NCBI RefSeq assembly: GCF_023008405.1
Contig: NZ_CP095376.1
Span: 8,908,501 to 8,972,500 of the forward strand
Source: Amycolatopsis sp. FBCC-B4732
GTDB lineage: Bacteria; Actinomycetota; Actinomycetes; Mycobacteriales; Pseudonocardiaceae
Direction of reading: 5' to 3'
Length of the DNA stretch: 64,000 nucleotides
This document shows positions 39,832 through 47,615 of the stretch, in pieces (position 1 is the first letter of the stretch; the number at the start of each line of letters is the position of its first letter). The notes beneath the pieces were generated by a model that did not search any database, had not been told where the DNA came from, and was given only the letters and a program-made list of their open reading frames with translations. The position numbers and the translations under genes are program-made.

Positions 39832-41220
39832 GTGAAGCTGGGCAGGGTGATCGCCGCGACCGGGGTTCGGATGCGGACCACCGCGGTGGCGGTGCTCGCG
39901 CTCGCGCTGGCCATCGCGGCCGCCGGGGTGGTCGTCGTGCTGCTGCTGGAGGAGTCGCTCGACCGCAGCGTCACCGAGAGTGCGCGCAGCACCGGCCGCC
40001 AGGTCGCCATCCAGCTCGTCCGCGAAGGCGCGCGCGACCTCAGCGCGAGCGACGTCGCCAGCACCGGGGACACCGAAGCCGTCACCCAGGTCCTCGACGC
40101 GCGGGGCGTGCCGATCGCGAGCGACCCCGCCATCGTCGGGCACCCGCCGCTGACCGCCGCCCGGCCGGTCGTCGGGCGCGAGACCATCGAGACGCTGCCG
40201 CTCGGGCTCAACGGCGACAGCGACGACTACCGCGTCGTCTCGCAGGAGGTGAACGGGCCGGGCGGGCCGTTCACCGTCATCTCCGCGCGGTCGCTGGAGC
40301 CGGTGACCGAGGCGTCCACGCGCCTCACGTTGCTGCTCGGCCTGATCGCCGTGCCGCTGCTCGCGATCTCCGGCCTCGCCGTCTACCGCGCGGTCGGCTC
40401 GGCGCTGCGGCCGGTCGAGCGGATGCGCCGGACCGTCGCGGAGATCTCGACGCGCGACCTCGCCGCGCGCGTGCCGCTGCCGCCCGGCGGGGACGAGGTG
40501 CACCGGCTGGCCGTCACGCTCAACGAAATGCTCGGGCGGCTGGCGTCCGCTCAGGCCGCGCAACGCCGGTTCGTCGCCGACGCCAGTCACGAGCTGCGGT
40601 CGCCGCTGTCGACGATCAGCACCGCGCTCGACGTCTCCGGGCGGCACCCGGAGAGCACCGGCGACCTGGTGCCGGTGATCGCCCGCGAAACCGCGCGGCT
40701 GCGCGAGCTCGTCGACGACCTGCTCATGCTCGCCCGCACCGACGACGCCACCGACCGGCCGCAGCGCACCGAGGTCGACCTCGACGACATCGTCCGCGCC
40801 GAAGCCGAGCGGGTCCGCGGCGAAGGCGCGCTCGACGTCGAGGTCCGCGCCGGGCCGGCGAAGGTGCACGGCAGCGAGGCCCAGCTGCGCCGCGCGGTGC
40901 GGAACCTGGTCGACAACGCCCGCGGGCACGCGCGGTCGCGCATCCGCGTCAGCAGCTCGGTGCGCGGCGACCTCGCCGTCGTCGAGGTGAGCGACGACGG
41001 GCCCGGCGTCGGGGAAGCCGACCGGGAACGGATCTTCGAGCGGTTCGTCCGCCTCGACGCGTCGCGGCAGCGCGGGCACGGCGGCACCGGGCTGGGCCTG
41101 CCGATCGTGGCCGGCATCGCGGCCCGCCACGGCGGCCGGGCGCGCTACGCCGACCCCGGCGAACCGGGTGCGCGGTTCGTCATCGAGCTGCCGGTGATCG
41201 CCGTGCCGAAGGAGGAGTAG
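39832..41220 (+). CDS. Two-component sensor histidine kinase
   Basis: About 462 aa. Two membrane helices (TAVAVLALALAIAAAGVVVVLLL and LTLLLGLIAVPLLAISGLAVY) flank an extracytoplasmic sensor region of about 110 residues. HAMP, HisKA (FVADASHELRSPLSTIS, His253) and HATPase (LVDNARGHA, DDGPGV, GGTGLGLPIV) domains follow. The GTG at 39832 is preferred because a TACGCT -10-like box lies just upstream (leaderless style); GTG 39775 or 39802 are possible. The stop shares a base with the regulator's GTG. Confidence 0.9.
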   Translation: MKLGRVIAATGVRMRTTAVAVLALALAIAAAGVVVVLLLEESLDRSVTESARSTGRQVAIQLVREGARDLSASDVASTGDTEAVTQVLDARGVPIASDPAIVGHPPLTAARPVVGRETIETLPLGLNGDSDDYRVVSQEVNGPGGPFTVISARSLEPVTEASTRLTLLLGLIAVPLLAISGLAVYRAVGSALRPVERMRRTVAEISTRDLAARVPLPPGGDEVHRLAVTLNEMLGRLASAQAAQRRFVADASHELRSPLSTISTALDVSGRHPESTGDLVPVIARETARLRELVDDLLMLARTDDATDRPQRTEVDLDDIVRAEAERVRGEGALDVEVRAGPAKVHGSEAQLRRAVRNLVDNARGHARSRIRVSSSVRGDLAVVEVSDDGPGVGEADRERIFERFVRLDASRQRGHGGTGLGLPIVAGIAARHGGRARYADPGEPGARFVIELPVIAVPKEE

Positions 41221-41900
41221 TGCGCCTGCTGATCGTGGAGGACGAGCGCGAGTTCGCGGAGACGCTGCGGCGCGGGCTGGTCGCCGAAGGCTTCACCACC
41301 GACGTCGCCCACACCGGCCGGGAAGGGCTCTGGCGGGCGACCGAGCACGTGTACGACGTCGTCGTGCTGGACATCATGCTGCCCGAGCTGTCCGGCTACG
41401 AGGTGCTCAAACGCTTGCGGGCGGCGGAAAACTGGACGCCGGTGCTGATGCTCACGGCCAAGGACGGCGAGTACGACGAAGCCGACGCGTTCGACCTCGG
41501 CGCCGACGACTACCTGTCGAAGCCGTTTTCCTTCGTCGTGCTCATCGCGCGGCTGCGGGCGTTGCTGCGCCGTGGCGCGCCGGCCCGCCCGGCCGTGCTG
41601 GAGGCGGGCGACCTGCGGCTCGACCCGTCCGCGCGCACCGTCCACAGGGGACAGCAGCGGATCGAGCTGACCGCGCGGGAGTTCGGGCTGCTGGAGTTCC
41701 TGTTGCGGCGCCCGGGAACCGCGCTGACGAAGAACGAGATCCTCAACCACGTCTGGGACGCCCACTACGACGGCGACGAGAACGTCGTCGAGGTCTACAT
41801 CGGCTACCTGCGGCGCAAGATCGACACGCCGTTCGGCACCCGCACCATCGAGACGGTCCGGGGCGTCGGGTACCGGCTCGTGGACGTTACTCGATCGTAA
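41220..41900 (+). CDS. OmpR/PhoB-type response regulator
   Basis: 226 aa. Receiver domain (LLIVEDEREF, phospho-acceptor Asp51 in VVLDIMLPELSG, Lys in YLSKPFSF) and winged-helix DNA-binding domain (LTAREFGLLEFLLRRPGTALTKNEIL, YIGYLRRKID, VRGVGYRLVD). The GTG at 41220 overlaps the kinase stop. The target is unknown; nearest downstream genes are the gas-vesicle cluster. The 185 bp after it hold the probable gvp promoter, not resolved by eye. Confidence 0.93.
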   Translation: MRLLIVEDEREFAETLRRGLVAEGFTTDVAHTGREGLWRATEHVYDVVVLDIMLPELSGYEVLKRLRAAENWTPVLMLTAKDGEYDEADAFDLGADDYLSKPFSFVVLIARLRALLRRGAPARPAVLEAGDLRLDPSARTVHRGQQRIELTAREFGLLEFLLRRPGTALTKNEILNHVWDAHYDGDENVVEVYIGYLRRKIDTPFGTRTIETVRGVGYRLVDVTRS

Positions 41901-42085
41901 CCTCGCGGGCCGATTCCGCGCATTGGTTCCGCTGGGTGTCCCGGCGCTGCGCCATTTGTCCTTGCGAGTTGCCGCATCCCGCCCATTCGTTCGCGCGAAC
42001 CGGTGAAAAATACCGTCCCGCAACGCTTCTCCTGGGAGTTGTGCCCGTTGCTACGGTGGGCACCCGACCGCGACCCAGGAAAGCG

Positions 42086-42339
42086 ATGAGTGAATCGCCA
42101 GAGCCGTTCCTTGCGTCAAACAACAATATTTCGGAGTGCGCCGGGAAATCCGTTTCCCGGTTGCGCGCCGCTGATGCGCCGACGGCGGCTGGTCCGTGCT
42201 CGTGGACGTCGTCGAACTGGCCCGGATCCCGGATTCCACCAGTGTGATGGCCACCTACCGGGTGGACATCGACGGGACGGGTGAGCTCGGCGCGTGCGAG
42301 TGGCTGCGGCGCTTAACCCGTGGCGCCACCGATTTGTGA
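42086..42339 (+). pseudogene. gvpO: gvpO, gas-vesicle protein, apparent 1-nt frameshift
   Basis: From the ATG at 42086 (AGGAAA ribosome-binding site) frame 2 reads MSESPEPFLASNN, then ISECAGKSVSRLRAADAP. The conserved GvpO C-terminus continues in frame 1: DGGWSVLVDVVELARIPDST, then SVMATYRVDIDGTGELGACE, ending at TGA 42337-42339. One missing base near 42177 (GCGGCCGAC read as GCGCCGAC) would restore ...RAADAADGGWSV.... GvpO is required for gas-vesicle formation in haloarchaea and actinomycete clusters carry a homologue. A sequencing error is possible. Confidence 0.65.
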
Positions 42340-42347
42340 AAGGAGAG

Positions 42348-42566
42348 GTGACACGATTGGCCGCTTCGTCCGATTCGCTGGCGGACGTTCTGGAACGCGT
42401 ACTCGACAAGGGGGTGGTGATAGCCGGCGACATCGGGGTCAGTGTCGTCGACGTCGAATTGCCGACCCTGCGGATCCGGCTCTTCTTCGCGCCCAACGCC
42501 GCCCGCGCCGAACTCGGGAAAACCGGCACCGAGCCGTTGCTGCCCGAAAGGGAAGAACCGCGGTGA
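42348..42566 (+). CDS. GvpJ/GvpA-family gas-vesicle protein
   Basis: 72 aa. Core LADVLERVLDKGVVIAGDIGVSVVDVELPTLRIRLFF is the GvpA/J fold that builds or caps the vesicle wall. The tail (FAPNAARAELGKTG) departs from the usual ASVDKAREMG. The GTG at 42348 is assumed; a TTG at 42357 fits the AGGAG spacing better. Stop overlaps the next start (GTGA). Confidence 0.75.
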   Translation: MTRLAASSDSLADVLERVLDKGVVIAGDIGVSVVDVELPTLRIRLFFAPNAARAELGKTGTEPLLPEREEPR

Positions 42567-43291
42567 GCACCTCGAACTGGCTGTGCGCGTACGCGATCAC
42601 GCGCAACCGCCCCGCGCTGGACATCGGGGGATCGCCGCGGTTGATCGGCTACCGCGACCTCGGGGTCGTCGTCGCCGAGGCGGCCCTGGCGCGCTTCGAC
42701 CGCATCGACACGCTCGACCCGGTCGACGGCGCGCTCGCCGAACCGGCCCGCGAGCACGACGCCGTGGTGCGCGCGGTGTTCCGTCACGAACCCGTGCTGC
42801 CCCTGCGGTTCGGCACCGTCCTGGACGGCGAGGCGGCGGCCGTCCGGCTCCTCGAAGCCGGCTACGAGCAGGCACGCACCTGCCTCGACGAGGTCGACGG
42901 GCACCGCGAGTGGGGTGTCCGTGTCCGGCACGCCGAGCCCGCCGCGTCCAGCCGCCCGGACGCCACGGGCCTGACCGGGACGCGGTACCTGGTCCGGCGC
43001 CGCGAACGGCTCAAGGCGATCCAGCGGGGCCGCGAGGAGGTGCTGGCGGCCACCGGCCGGCTCGGGAAGGCGCTGCGCCGCCACGCCTCCGACAGCATCG
43101 GGCGCGCGCGGCCGCACGGGGTGCTGGCCAACACGGCCTACCTCGTGGAAACCGGCCGGGAAGCGGCGTTCCACGCGGAGTTCGAGTGGTTCGCCCGCGA
43201 GCTGCGCGCGGTGGGCGCGACGGTCGAGACGTCCGGGCCGTGGCCGCCGTACTCGTTCACCGACGTCGAGCTGGGGGCCGCGGGTGGCTGA
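42563..43291 (+). CDS. GvpF/GvpL-family gas-vesicle protein
   Basis: 242 aa. Family hallmarks: YAITRNRPAL near the start, EHDAVVRAVFRHEPVLPLRFGTVLDGEAAAVRLL, NTAYLVETGREAAFHAEFEW and the end GPWPPYSFTDV. GvpF/L proteins are minor accessory proteins that contact GvpA during assembly. GTG 42563 overlaps the upstream stop by 4 bp and the 3' end overlaps the next gene. Confidence 0.88.
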   Translation: MSTSNWLCAYAITRNRPALDIGGSPRLIGYRDLGVVVAEAALARFDRIDTLDPVDGALAEPAREHDAVVRAVFRHEPVLPLRFGTVLDGEAAAVRLLEAGYEQARTCLDEVDGHREWGVRVRHAEPAASSRPDATGLTGTRYLVRRRERLKAIQRGREEVLAATGRLGKALRRHASDSIGRARPHGVLANTAYLVETGREAAFHAEFEWFARELRAVGATVETSGPWPPYSFTDVELGAAGG

Positions 43292-43469
43292 CGCGGAAGT
43301 CGTGCGCCTGAGCGCGGAATCGCCCGCCGAAGCCGTCGCCGACCTGCTCGACCGGGTCGTCCACCGCGGCGCGGTCGTCACCGGGGACGTGATCATCTCA
43401 CTCGCCGGTATCGACCTGATCCGCCTCGACCTGCGGCTGCTGCTCGGGCTCGAGGAGGCGCCGGGATGA
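43284..43469 (+). CDS. gvpS: GvpS-like (GvpA-family) small gas-vesicle protein
   Basis: 61 aa. AVADLLDRVVHRGAVVTGDVIISLAGIDLIRLDLRLLLG is a GvpA-fold segment of the GvpS type found in actinomycete gvp clusters. GTG 43284 overlaps gvpF/L by 8 bp. Its TGA overlaps the gvpK ATG (ATGA). Confidence 0.7.
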   Translation: MADAEVVRLSAESPAEAVADLLDRVVHRGAVVTGDVIISLAGIDLIRLDLRLLLGLEEAPG

Positions 43470-43670
43470 ACGAACCCCGCCGACGCCGGGCGCGGGCTGG
43501 GGCGCCTCGTCGTCACCGTGCTCGACATCCTCCGCGAAGTGCTCGAACGCCAAGCGCTCCGGCGCCTCGACAGCCTCACCCCCGCCCAGGTCGAAGACCT
43601 CGGGCAGGCCCTGATCGACCTGGAGCTCCGGTTCGCGGAGATCCGGGCCCTCTTCGACGAAAGGACCTAA
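43466..43670 (+). pseudogene. gvpK: gvpK, apparent 1-nt frameshift near the start
   Basis: The conserved GvpK sequence DAGRGLGRLVVTVLDILREV, continuing LERQALRRLDSLTPAQVEDL, lies in frame 0 (43482 to TAA 43668-43670). That frame has no start codon after the upstream stop. The natural start, ATG 43466 in the ATGA overlap, is in frame 2 and reads MNEPRRRRAR. Removing one C near 43480 joins them as MNEPRDAGRGLGR. This is the second frameshift in the cluster. Sequencing error cannot be excluded. Confidence 0.65.
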
Positions 43671-43982
43671 GTGACCAGACCGGGACAGACCGGCGGCGGC
43701 CTCGCCGACACGCTGGACATCCTGCTGGACAAGGGACTCGTGATCGACGCGTCGGTGCGGGTGTCGGTGATCGGGATCGAGCTGCTGGCCATCGAGGCCC
43801 GGATCGCGATCGCCGGCGTCGACACCTGCATCCGCTACCTCGAAGCGATGCGGCGCCTGCAGAGCACACCTGTGCCGGGGCAGGTCTCGCGAGGACTCGG
43901 CCAGACGACCGGGCTGATCCCGCCGCCGACGCCGGCCGTCGCGGTGCCCGTCGACCCGGCCGTCCCCGCCGACCAGCCGTGA
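43671..43982 (+). CDS. GvpA-family gas-vesicle structural protein with C-terminal extension
   Basis: 103 aa. LADTLDILLDKGLVIDASVRVSVIGIELLAIEARIAIAGVDTCIRYLEAM matches the GvpA wall protein closely. A Pro/Val-rich tail of about 40 residues follows, as in some GvpJ proteins. GTG 43671 directly abuts the gvpK stop. Stop overlaps the next start (GTGA). Confidence 0.85.
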   Translation: MTRPGQTGGGLADTLDILLDKGLVIDASVRVSVIGIELLAIEARIAIAGVDTCIRYLEAMRRLQSTPVPGQVSRGLGQTTGLIPPPTPAVAVPVDPAVPADQP

Positions 43983-44539
43983 CGCTGCAGCTCTACGGCG
44001 TCGTGCGCGCCGGGCACCCGCGGGCGCCGCGCACGGTCCGCTGGGACGATCTCGCCATGGTCGTCGGCGAACCCGAACCCGACCCGGCGGCGCACCTCGC
44101 GGTGGTGTCCGCGCTCGTCGAGGGCGGCCCGGTGCTGCCGGTCCGGTTCGGCACCGTGGCCGAGGACGAAGAGGCCGTCCGCGCCGAGGTGCTCGCCCCG
44201 GCCGCCGACGAATACCGCGCCGACCTCGACCGGCTCGACGGCCTGGCCGAGGTGCACGTCTGCCTGCGGTTCACCGAACCCGGGTCGCCGTGGCGTTCGG
44301 CGCGTTCGGACGGGCTGCTGTCGGAGGTCGCCGAGCGGGCGCGCGACTCGGTGGCGCTGCCGGCGGGGGAGTCCGCCGACGAGCGGTGGGCGTTCCTCGT
44401 CGGGCTGGGCGACCTGCTGGTCGTGCGGGACACCGTCGCCGGGCTCGGGCCGGGCGGCGGTGTCCAGGCCGACTGGCTCGGGCCGCTGCCGGCGTACAGC
44501 TTCCTCGATCGGCGGACGTGCTCCCGCTGGAGCTGGTGA
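43979..44539 (+). CDS. Second GvpF/GvpL-family protein, short
   Basis: 186 aa. LYGVVRAGHPRAPRTV, ALVEGGPVLPVRFGTVAEDEEAVRAEVL and the end GPLPAYSFL are GvpF/L-like, but the protein is about 50 residues shorter than its paralogue. The last residues (DRRTCSRWSW) look out of frame, so a late frameshift is possible. GTG 43979 overlaps the upstream stop. Confidence 0.75.
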   Translation: MTLQLYGVVRAGHPRAPRTVRWDDLAMVVGEPEPDPAAHLAVVSALVEGGPVLPVRFGTVAEDEEAVRAEVLAPAADEYRADLDRLDGLAEVHVCLRFTEPGSPWRSARSDGLLSEVAERARDSVALPAGESADERWAFLVGLGDLLVVRDTVAGLGPGGGVQADWLGPLPAYSFLDRRTCSRWSW

Positions 44540-44613
44540 TCGAGGGCGGAACAGCTGTTGAACACTCTTTTCGGTACTGGTCGTGACCGCCCGCCATCGG
44601 CGATCCTGACGCC

Positions 44614-45129
44614 GTGACCACCAGTGAGCTCGCCGCCATCGGCGGGCCCGGCTCCGGGCCGGGCCGGTTCAGCGCGCCGTCGGGCATCGCGGTCGACGCG
44701 CGCGGCCGGCTGTGGGTGGCCGACACCGGCAACGACCGCGTGCAGGCCTTCACCCGCACCGGTGCTCTCGTGCGCGTCATCGCCGGGCGGCTCAAGGCGC
44801 CGGAGGGGATCGCGGTCGACGCCGCGGGCAACGTCTACGTCGCCGACACCGGCAACCGCCGGGTCGTGCAGTACACGTGGTGGGGCGGTTTCGTGCGCGG
44901 GTTCGGCGACTTCGCCCGGCCCCGCGCGGTCGCGGTGGACCCGGCCGGTCGGCTGCTGGTCGACGACGGCGGGCGCGTCGCGCGGTTCGACACCCGGACC
45001 GGCGCGGCGCTGCCCGACGCCGCGGACTGGGTCAGCTCACCGCGTGACAGCGCCGGCGACGGCGCGGGCGGCGTCTGGGTCGTCGACACCGGCAACCACC
45101 GGATCGTCCACTTCGGAGCGCCGGCCTAG
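44614..45129 (+). CDS. NHL-repeat protein
   Basis: 171 aa. Four NHL repeats (GIAVDARGRLWVADTGNDRVQAF, GIAVDAAGNVYVADTGNRRVVQY, AVAVDPAGRLLVDDGGRVARF, GGVWVVDTGNHRIVHF), enough for most of a small beta-propeller. No signal peptide, so cytoplasmic. GTG start 44614. Role unknown; may bind a protein or RNA partner. It is 74 bp after the gas-vesicle genes and overlaps the convergent gene by 4 bp. Confidence 0.8.
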   Translation: MTTSELAAIGGPGSGPGRFSAPSGIAVDARGRLWVADTGNDRVQAFTRTGALVRVIAGRLKAPEGIAVDAAGNVYVADTGNRRVVQYTWWGGFVRGFGDFARPRAVAVDPAGRLLVDDGGRVARFDTRTGAALPDAADWVSSPRDSAGDGAGGVWVVDTGNHRIVHFGAPA

Positions 45130-45527
45130 CTCTTCGAGATCGCGGCCGTCGCGCGGACCACGGCGGTGCAGCGGTTCTCGACGTAGGCGAGCCCGCCGTC
45201 CTCGGCGATGCGGCGCGCTTCGGCCGAGACGATGCCCTGCTGCAGCCACAGCGCCTTCGCGCCGATCTCGACGGCCTCCCGCGCGATGCCCGGTGCTTCG
45301 GGCGACGGGCGGAAGACGTCGACCAGGTCGACCGGCTCCGGGATGTCCTTCAGCGACCGGTAGACCTTTTCCCCGAGCAGCTCGGTCGCGCTCGGGTGCA
45401 CCGGGATGATCCGGAAGCCGTGGGCCTGCAGGACCGCCGGGACACCGTGGGCGGCCTTGGCCGGGTCGCGGCTCAGGCCGACGACGGCGATGGTCTTCGC
45501 GCCGGCGAGGATTTCCTCTGCTTTCAT
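45126..45527 (-). CDS. CoA-binding domain protein (YccU-like)
   Basis: 133 aa. TIAVVGLSRDPAKAAHGVPAVLQAHGFRIIPVHPSATELLGEKVYRSLKDIPEPVDLVDVFRP is the Rossmann-like CoA_binding_2 family. ALWLQQGIVSAEA follows with the conserved Gln-Gly. Small single-domain members have no proven role. Confidence 0.9.
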   Translation of the reverse strand: MKAEEILAGAKTIAVVGLSRDPAKAAHGVPAVLQAHGFRIIPVHPSATELLGEKVYRSLKDIPEPVDLVDVFRPSPEAPGIAREAVEIGAKALWLQQGIVSAEARRIAEDGGLAYVENRCTAVVRATAAISKS

Positions 45528-45550
45528 ACCGGGAGAACGCGCGACGGGCG

Positions 45551-46123
45551 TCAAAGCTTCCAGAGCCGCAGGCCGCGCACGCGGTAGACCGGCCAGAGCA
45601 CGTGCCACGGCTTCCGGTGGGCGAAGGTCGCGGCGCACGTCAGGATGTTGCGGGCGGACGTCGTCGCCACCTCGTGGCGGTCCGGCCAGGACTCGCCCTT
45701 GGCGCCGACGGCGATCCGGAACACCGTCAGCAGGCCGCGGCCCTGCAGGTCGTACTTCGCGCCGGTGTCCCCGGAGTCCGGCGCGAGTTCGGCGATCTCG
45801 GCCCCGAAGGCGCGGGCCGCCTGCGGCGCCACCTCCGCGGGTACGGCGCCGACGCTGCGCGTGATCGCCTTGCCGTGCAGCCGCCGCGCGTACCGGTACA
45901 CCAGCGAGCGCTCCCACCACGGCAGCAGGCGGTGGTGCGCCAGCAGCGCGGCGCACTCGCCGTGCCCGATGGCGAAGATGCTGGTCAGCTCGTCGTAGCT
46001 GCCGTTCGTGGCCGGCTCGTTCAGGTGCAGCCGCACCTCGAACCGGGTGCGCGCGGTGAGCTCGTCGAGCTGCTCACGGCGGTCGAGCCGCGCCTTCGCG
46101 CGGGACAGGGACCAGTCGGACAT
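45551..46123 (-). CDS. Hypothetical protein
   Basis: 190 aa, no signal peptide or membrane span. The N-terminus is charged and helical (MSDWSLSRAKARLDRREQLDELTARTRFEVRLHLNEP). The rest mixes helices and strands, with the His-rich turn IGHGECAALLAHHRLLPWWERSL. Unrecognised. It lies 23 bp upstream of the CoA-binding gene on the same strand. Confidence 0.65.
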   Translation of the reverse strand: MSDWSLSRAKARLDRREQLDELTARTRFEVRLHLNEPATNGSYDELTSIFAIGHGECAALLAHHRLLPWWERSLVYRYARRLHGKAITRSVGAVPAEVAPQAARAFGAEIAELAPDSGDTGAKYDLQGRGLLTVFRIAVGAKGESWPDRHEVATTSARNILTCAATFAHRKPWHVLWPVYRVRGLRLWKL

Positions 46124-46179
46124 CGGACCTCCAGCCGTCGCGCACAGGCTAAACGGCGCGCGACGCCGGGAACACGCTT

Positions 46180-46683
46180 TCAGCCGATCTTCTCGCCGTA
46201 CATCTCGCCGAGCGGGTCGGAGATCAGCTCGACGCGCGCACCGTCCGGATCGGACAGGTAGATCGAGGTTTCGCTCTCCAGCAGGTACTGCACGCCGGCC
46301 TCGTCGAGCTTGTCCTTGATCGCGCTCCACCGATCGGGCGTGACGGACAGGGCCAGGTGGTGCAGTCCACCGAGGACTTCCGCGTACGGGCCGAGGTCCA
46401 GGCCGGGCAGGTCGAAGAAGGCGACCGCGTTGCCGTTGCCGACGTCGAAGAAGAAGTGGCTCGAGCCGGGGTAGTCGCGGTTCTCGATCAGCTCGGTGAG
46501 CGGGAAGCCGAGGACGTCCTGGTAGAACTCGATGGTCCGCTCGACGTCGCTGGAGATCAGCGCGGTGTGGTGGATGCCGCGCCCGTTCGTCGCCGGGCGG
46601 TCGGCGGCCGGGCGCAGGTGGCGCTCGCGCAGCTCGTCGCGGACCTCGGCGAGCTTGGTGACCTCGGCCTGGGTCGGTGCCAT
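46180..46683 (-). CDS. VOC-superfamily (glyoxalase/extradiol-dioxygenase fold) protein
   Basis: 167 aa. One VOC module: metal-ligand His in GIHHTALISSDVERTIEFYQDVLGFPLTE, His in GGLHHLALSV, and Glu in DPDGARVELISDP. An N-terminal helix of about 35 residues is extra. It might be a ring-cleavage or isomerase enzyme linked to the two divergent meta-pathway-like genes, but its single-module form fits many functions. ATG 46683 preferred; GTG 46692 possible. Confidence 0.8.
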   Translation of the reverse strand: MAPTQAEVTKLAEVRDELRERHLRPAADRPATNGRGIHHTALISSDVERTIEFYQDVLGFPLTELIENRDYPGSSHFFFDVGNGNAVAFFDLPGLDLGPYAEVLGGLHHLALSVTPDRWSAIKDKLDEAGVQYLLESETSIYLSDPDGARVELISDPLGEMYGEKIG

Positions 46684-46762
46684 GTCCCTCACGTCCCTTC
46701 CTGGTGGTTGTCCCCGAAGCTACGCCCGATTTATCTCGCGCGCAAGAGGTTGTCTGGCGAGA

Positions 46763-46779
46763 GTTCCGCTGGGTGGAAC
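46763..46779. promoter_or_regulatory. Candidate operator upstream of the hydratase/decarboxylase operon
   Basis: GTTCC-N7-GGAAC, 17 bp, between the divergent VOC and hydratase genes. The shape resembles IclR-type sites; no cognate regulator is adjacent. Confidence 0.35.
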
Positions 46780-46823
46780 ACCGCGGCTTGTGCGGGAGGT
46801 GCGCGGCGGGCAGAGTCCGGGGC

Positions 46824-47615
46824 GTGGACGTCAGCAAGGTGCAGGAGGCCGCCGCCGTACTGGCGCGGGCCTACGCGACGCGCGAACCGGTCGAGCCGCT
46901 GATCAAGCTGTTCCCGGAGGCGACCGTCGAGGACGCGTACCGGATCCAGCAGGAGCAGGTGCGGCACTGGACGTCGGGCGGCGACGCGGTCCGCGGGCAC
47001 AAGGTCGGCCTCGCCTCGGCGGCGATGCAGCGGCAGATGGGCGTCGACCAGCCCGACTACGGGCACCTCACCGGGAGCATGTTCCACCTGGAGCACCAGC
47101 CGATCCCGACGTCGGCGTTCCTGCAGCCGCGCATCGAGCCGGAGATCGCGTTCGTGCTCGGCTCGGCGCTGCGCGGCCCCGGCGTGACGGTGGCGGACGC
47201 GGTGCGCGCGGTGGACTTCGTGCTGCCGTCGCTGGAGATCGTCGACTCCCGCATCCGCGACTGGAAGATCTCGCTCTTCGACACGATCGCCGACAACGCC
47301 TCCTCCGGCGGCGTGGTGCTGGGCAGCAGCCCGACGGCGCTGGGTGCCGCGGACCTGCGGCTGGCCGGCTGCGTCCTGTACCAGAACGGTTCGGTGGCGG
47401 CGACCGGCGCGGGTGGCGCGGTGCTCGGGTCGCCGTTGAACTCGCTGGTGTGGCTGGCGAACACGGTCGGCCCGCTGGGCGTCACGCTGGAGCCGGGGCA
47501 CGTCGTGCTGCCGGGCTCGATGACCCGGGCGATCCCGGTGTTTCCGGGCGACACGATCGTCGCGACCATCGCCGGCCTCGGCAGCGTCACCGCGGTCTTC
47601 TCGGAGGAATCATGA
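46824..47615 (+). CDS. 2-keto-4-pentenoate hydratase / 4-oxalocrotonate decarboxylase family protein 1
   Basis: 263 aa. MhpD/HpaH-type fold: EDAYRIQQEQVRHW, GHKVGLASAAMQRQMGVDQPDYGHLT, PRIEPEIAFVLGSAL (metal-ligand Glu pair), LEIVDSRIRDWKI and LPGSMTRAIPVFPGD. Acts in meta-cleavage pathways of aromatic or catechol breakdown, or on related enol acids. GTG 46824. Overlaps the next gene (ATGA), so the pair is coupled. Confidence 0.85.
   Translation: MDVSKVQEAAAVLARAYATREPVEPLIKLFPEATVEDAYRIQQEQVRHWTSGGDAVRGHKVGLASAAMQRQMGVDQPDYGHLTGSMFHLEHQPIPTSAFLQPRIEPEIAFVLGSALRGPGVTVADAVRAVDFVLPSLEIVDSRIRDWKISLFDTIADNASSGGVVLGSSPTALGAADLRLAGCVLYQNGSVAATGAGGAVLGSPLNSLVWLANTVGPLGVTLEPGHVVLPGSMTRAIPVFPGDTIVATIAGLGSVTAVFSEES

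Noticed and set aside
44517..44586. Extra C-terminus of the second GvpF/L protein in another frame (ADVLPLELVIEGG)
   Set aside because: Plausible as a third frameshift, but the end of this family is too variable to decide by eye.
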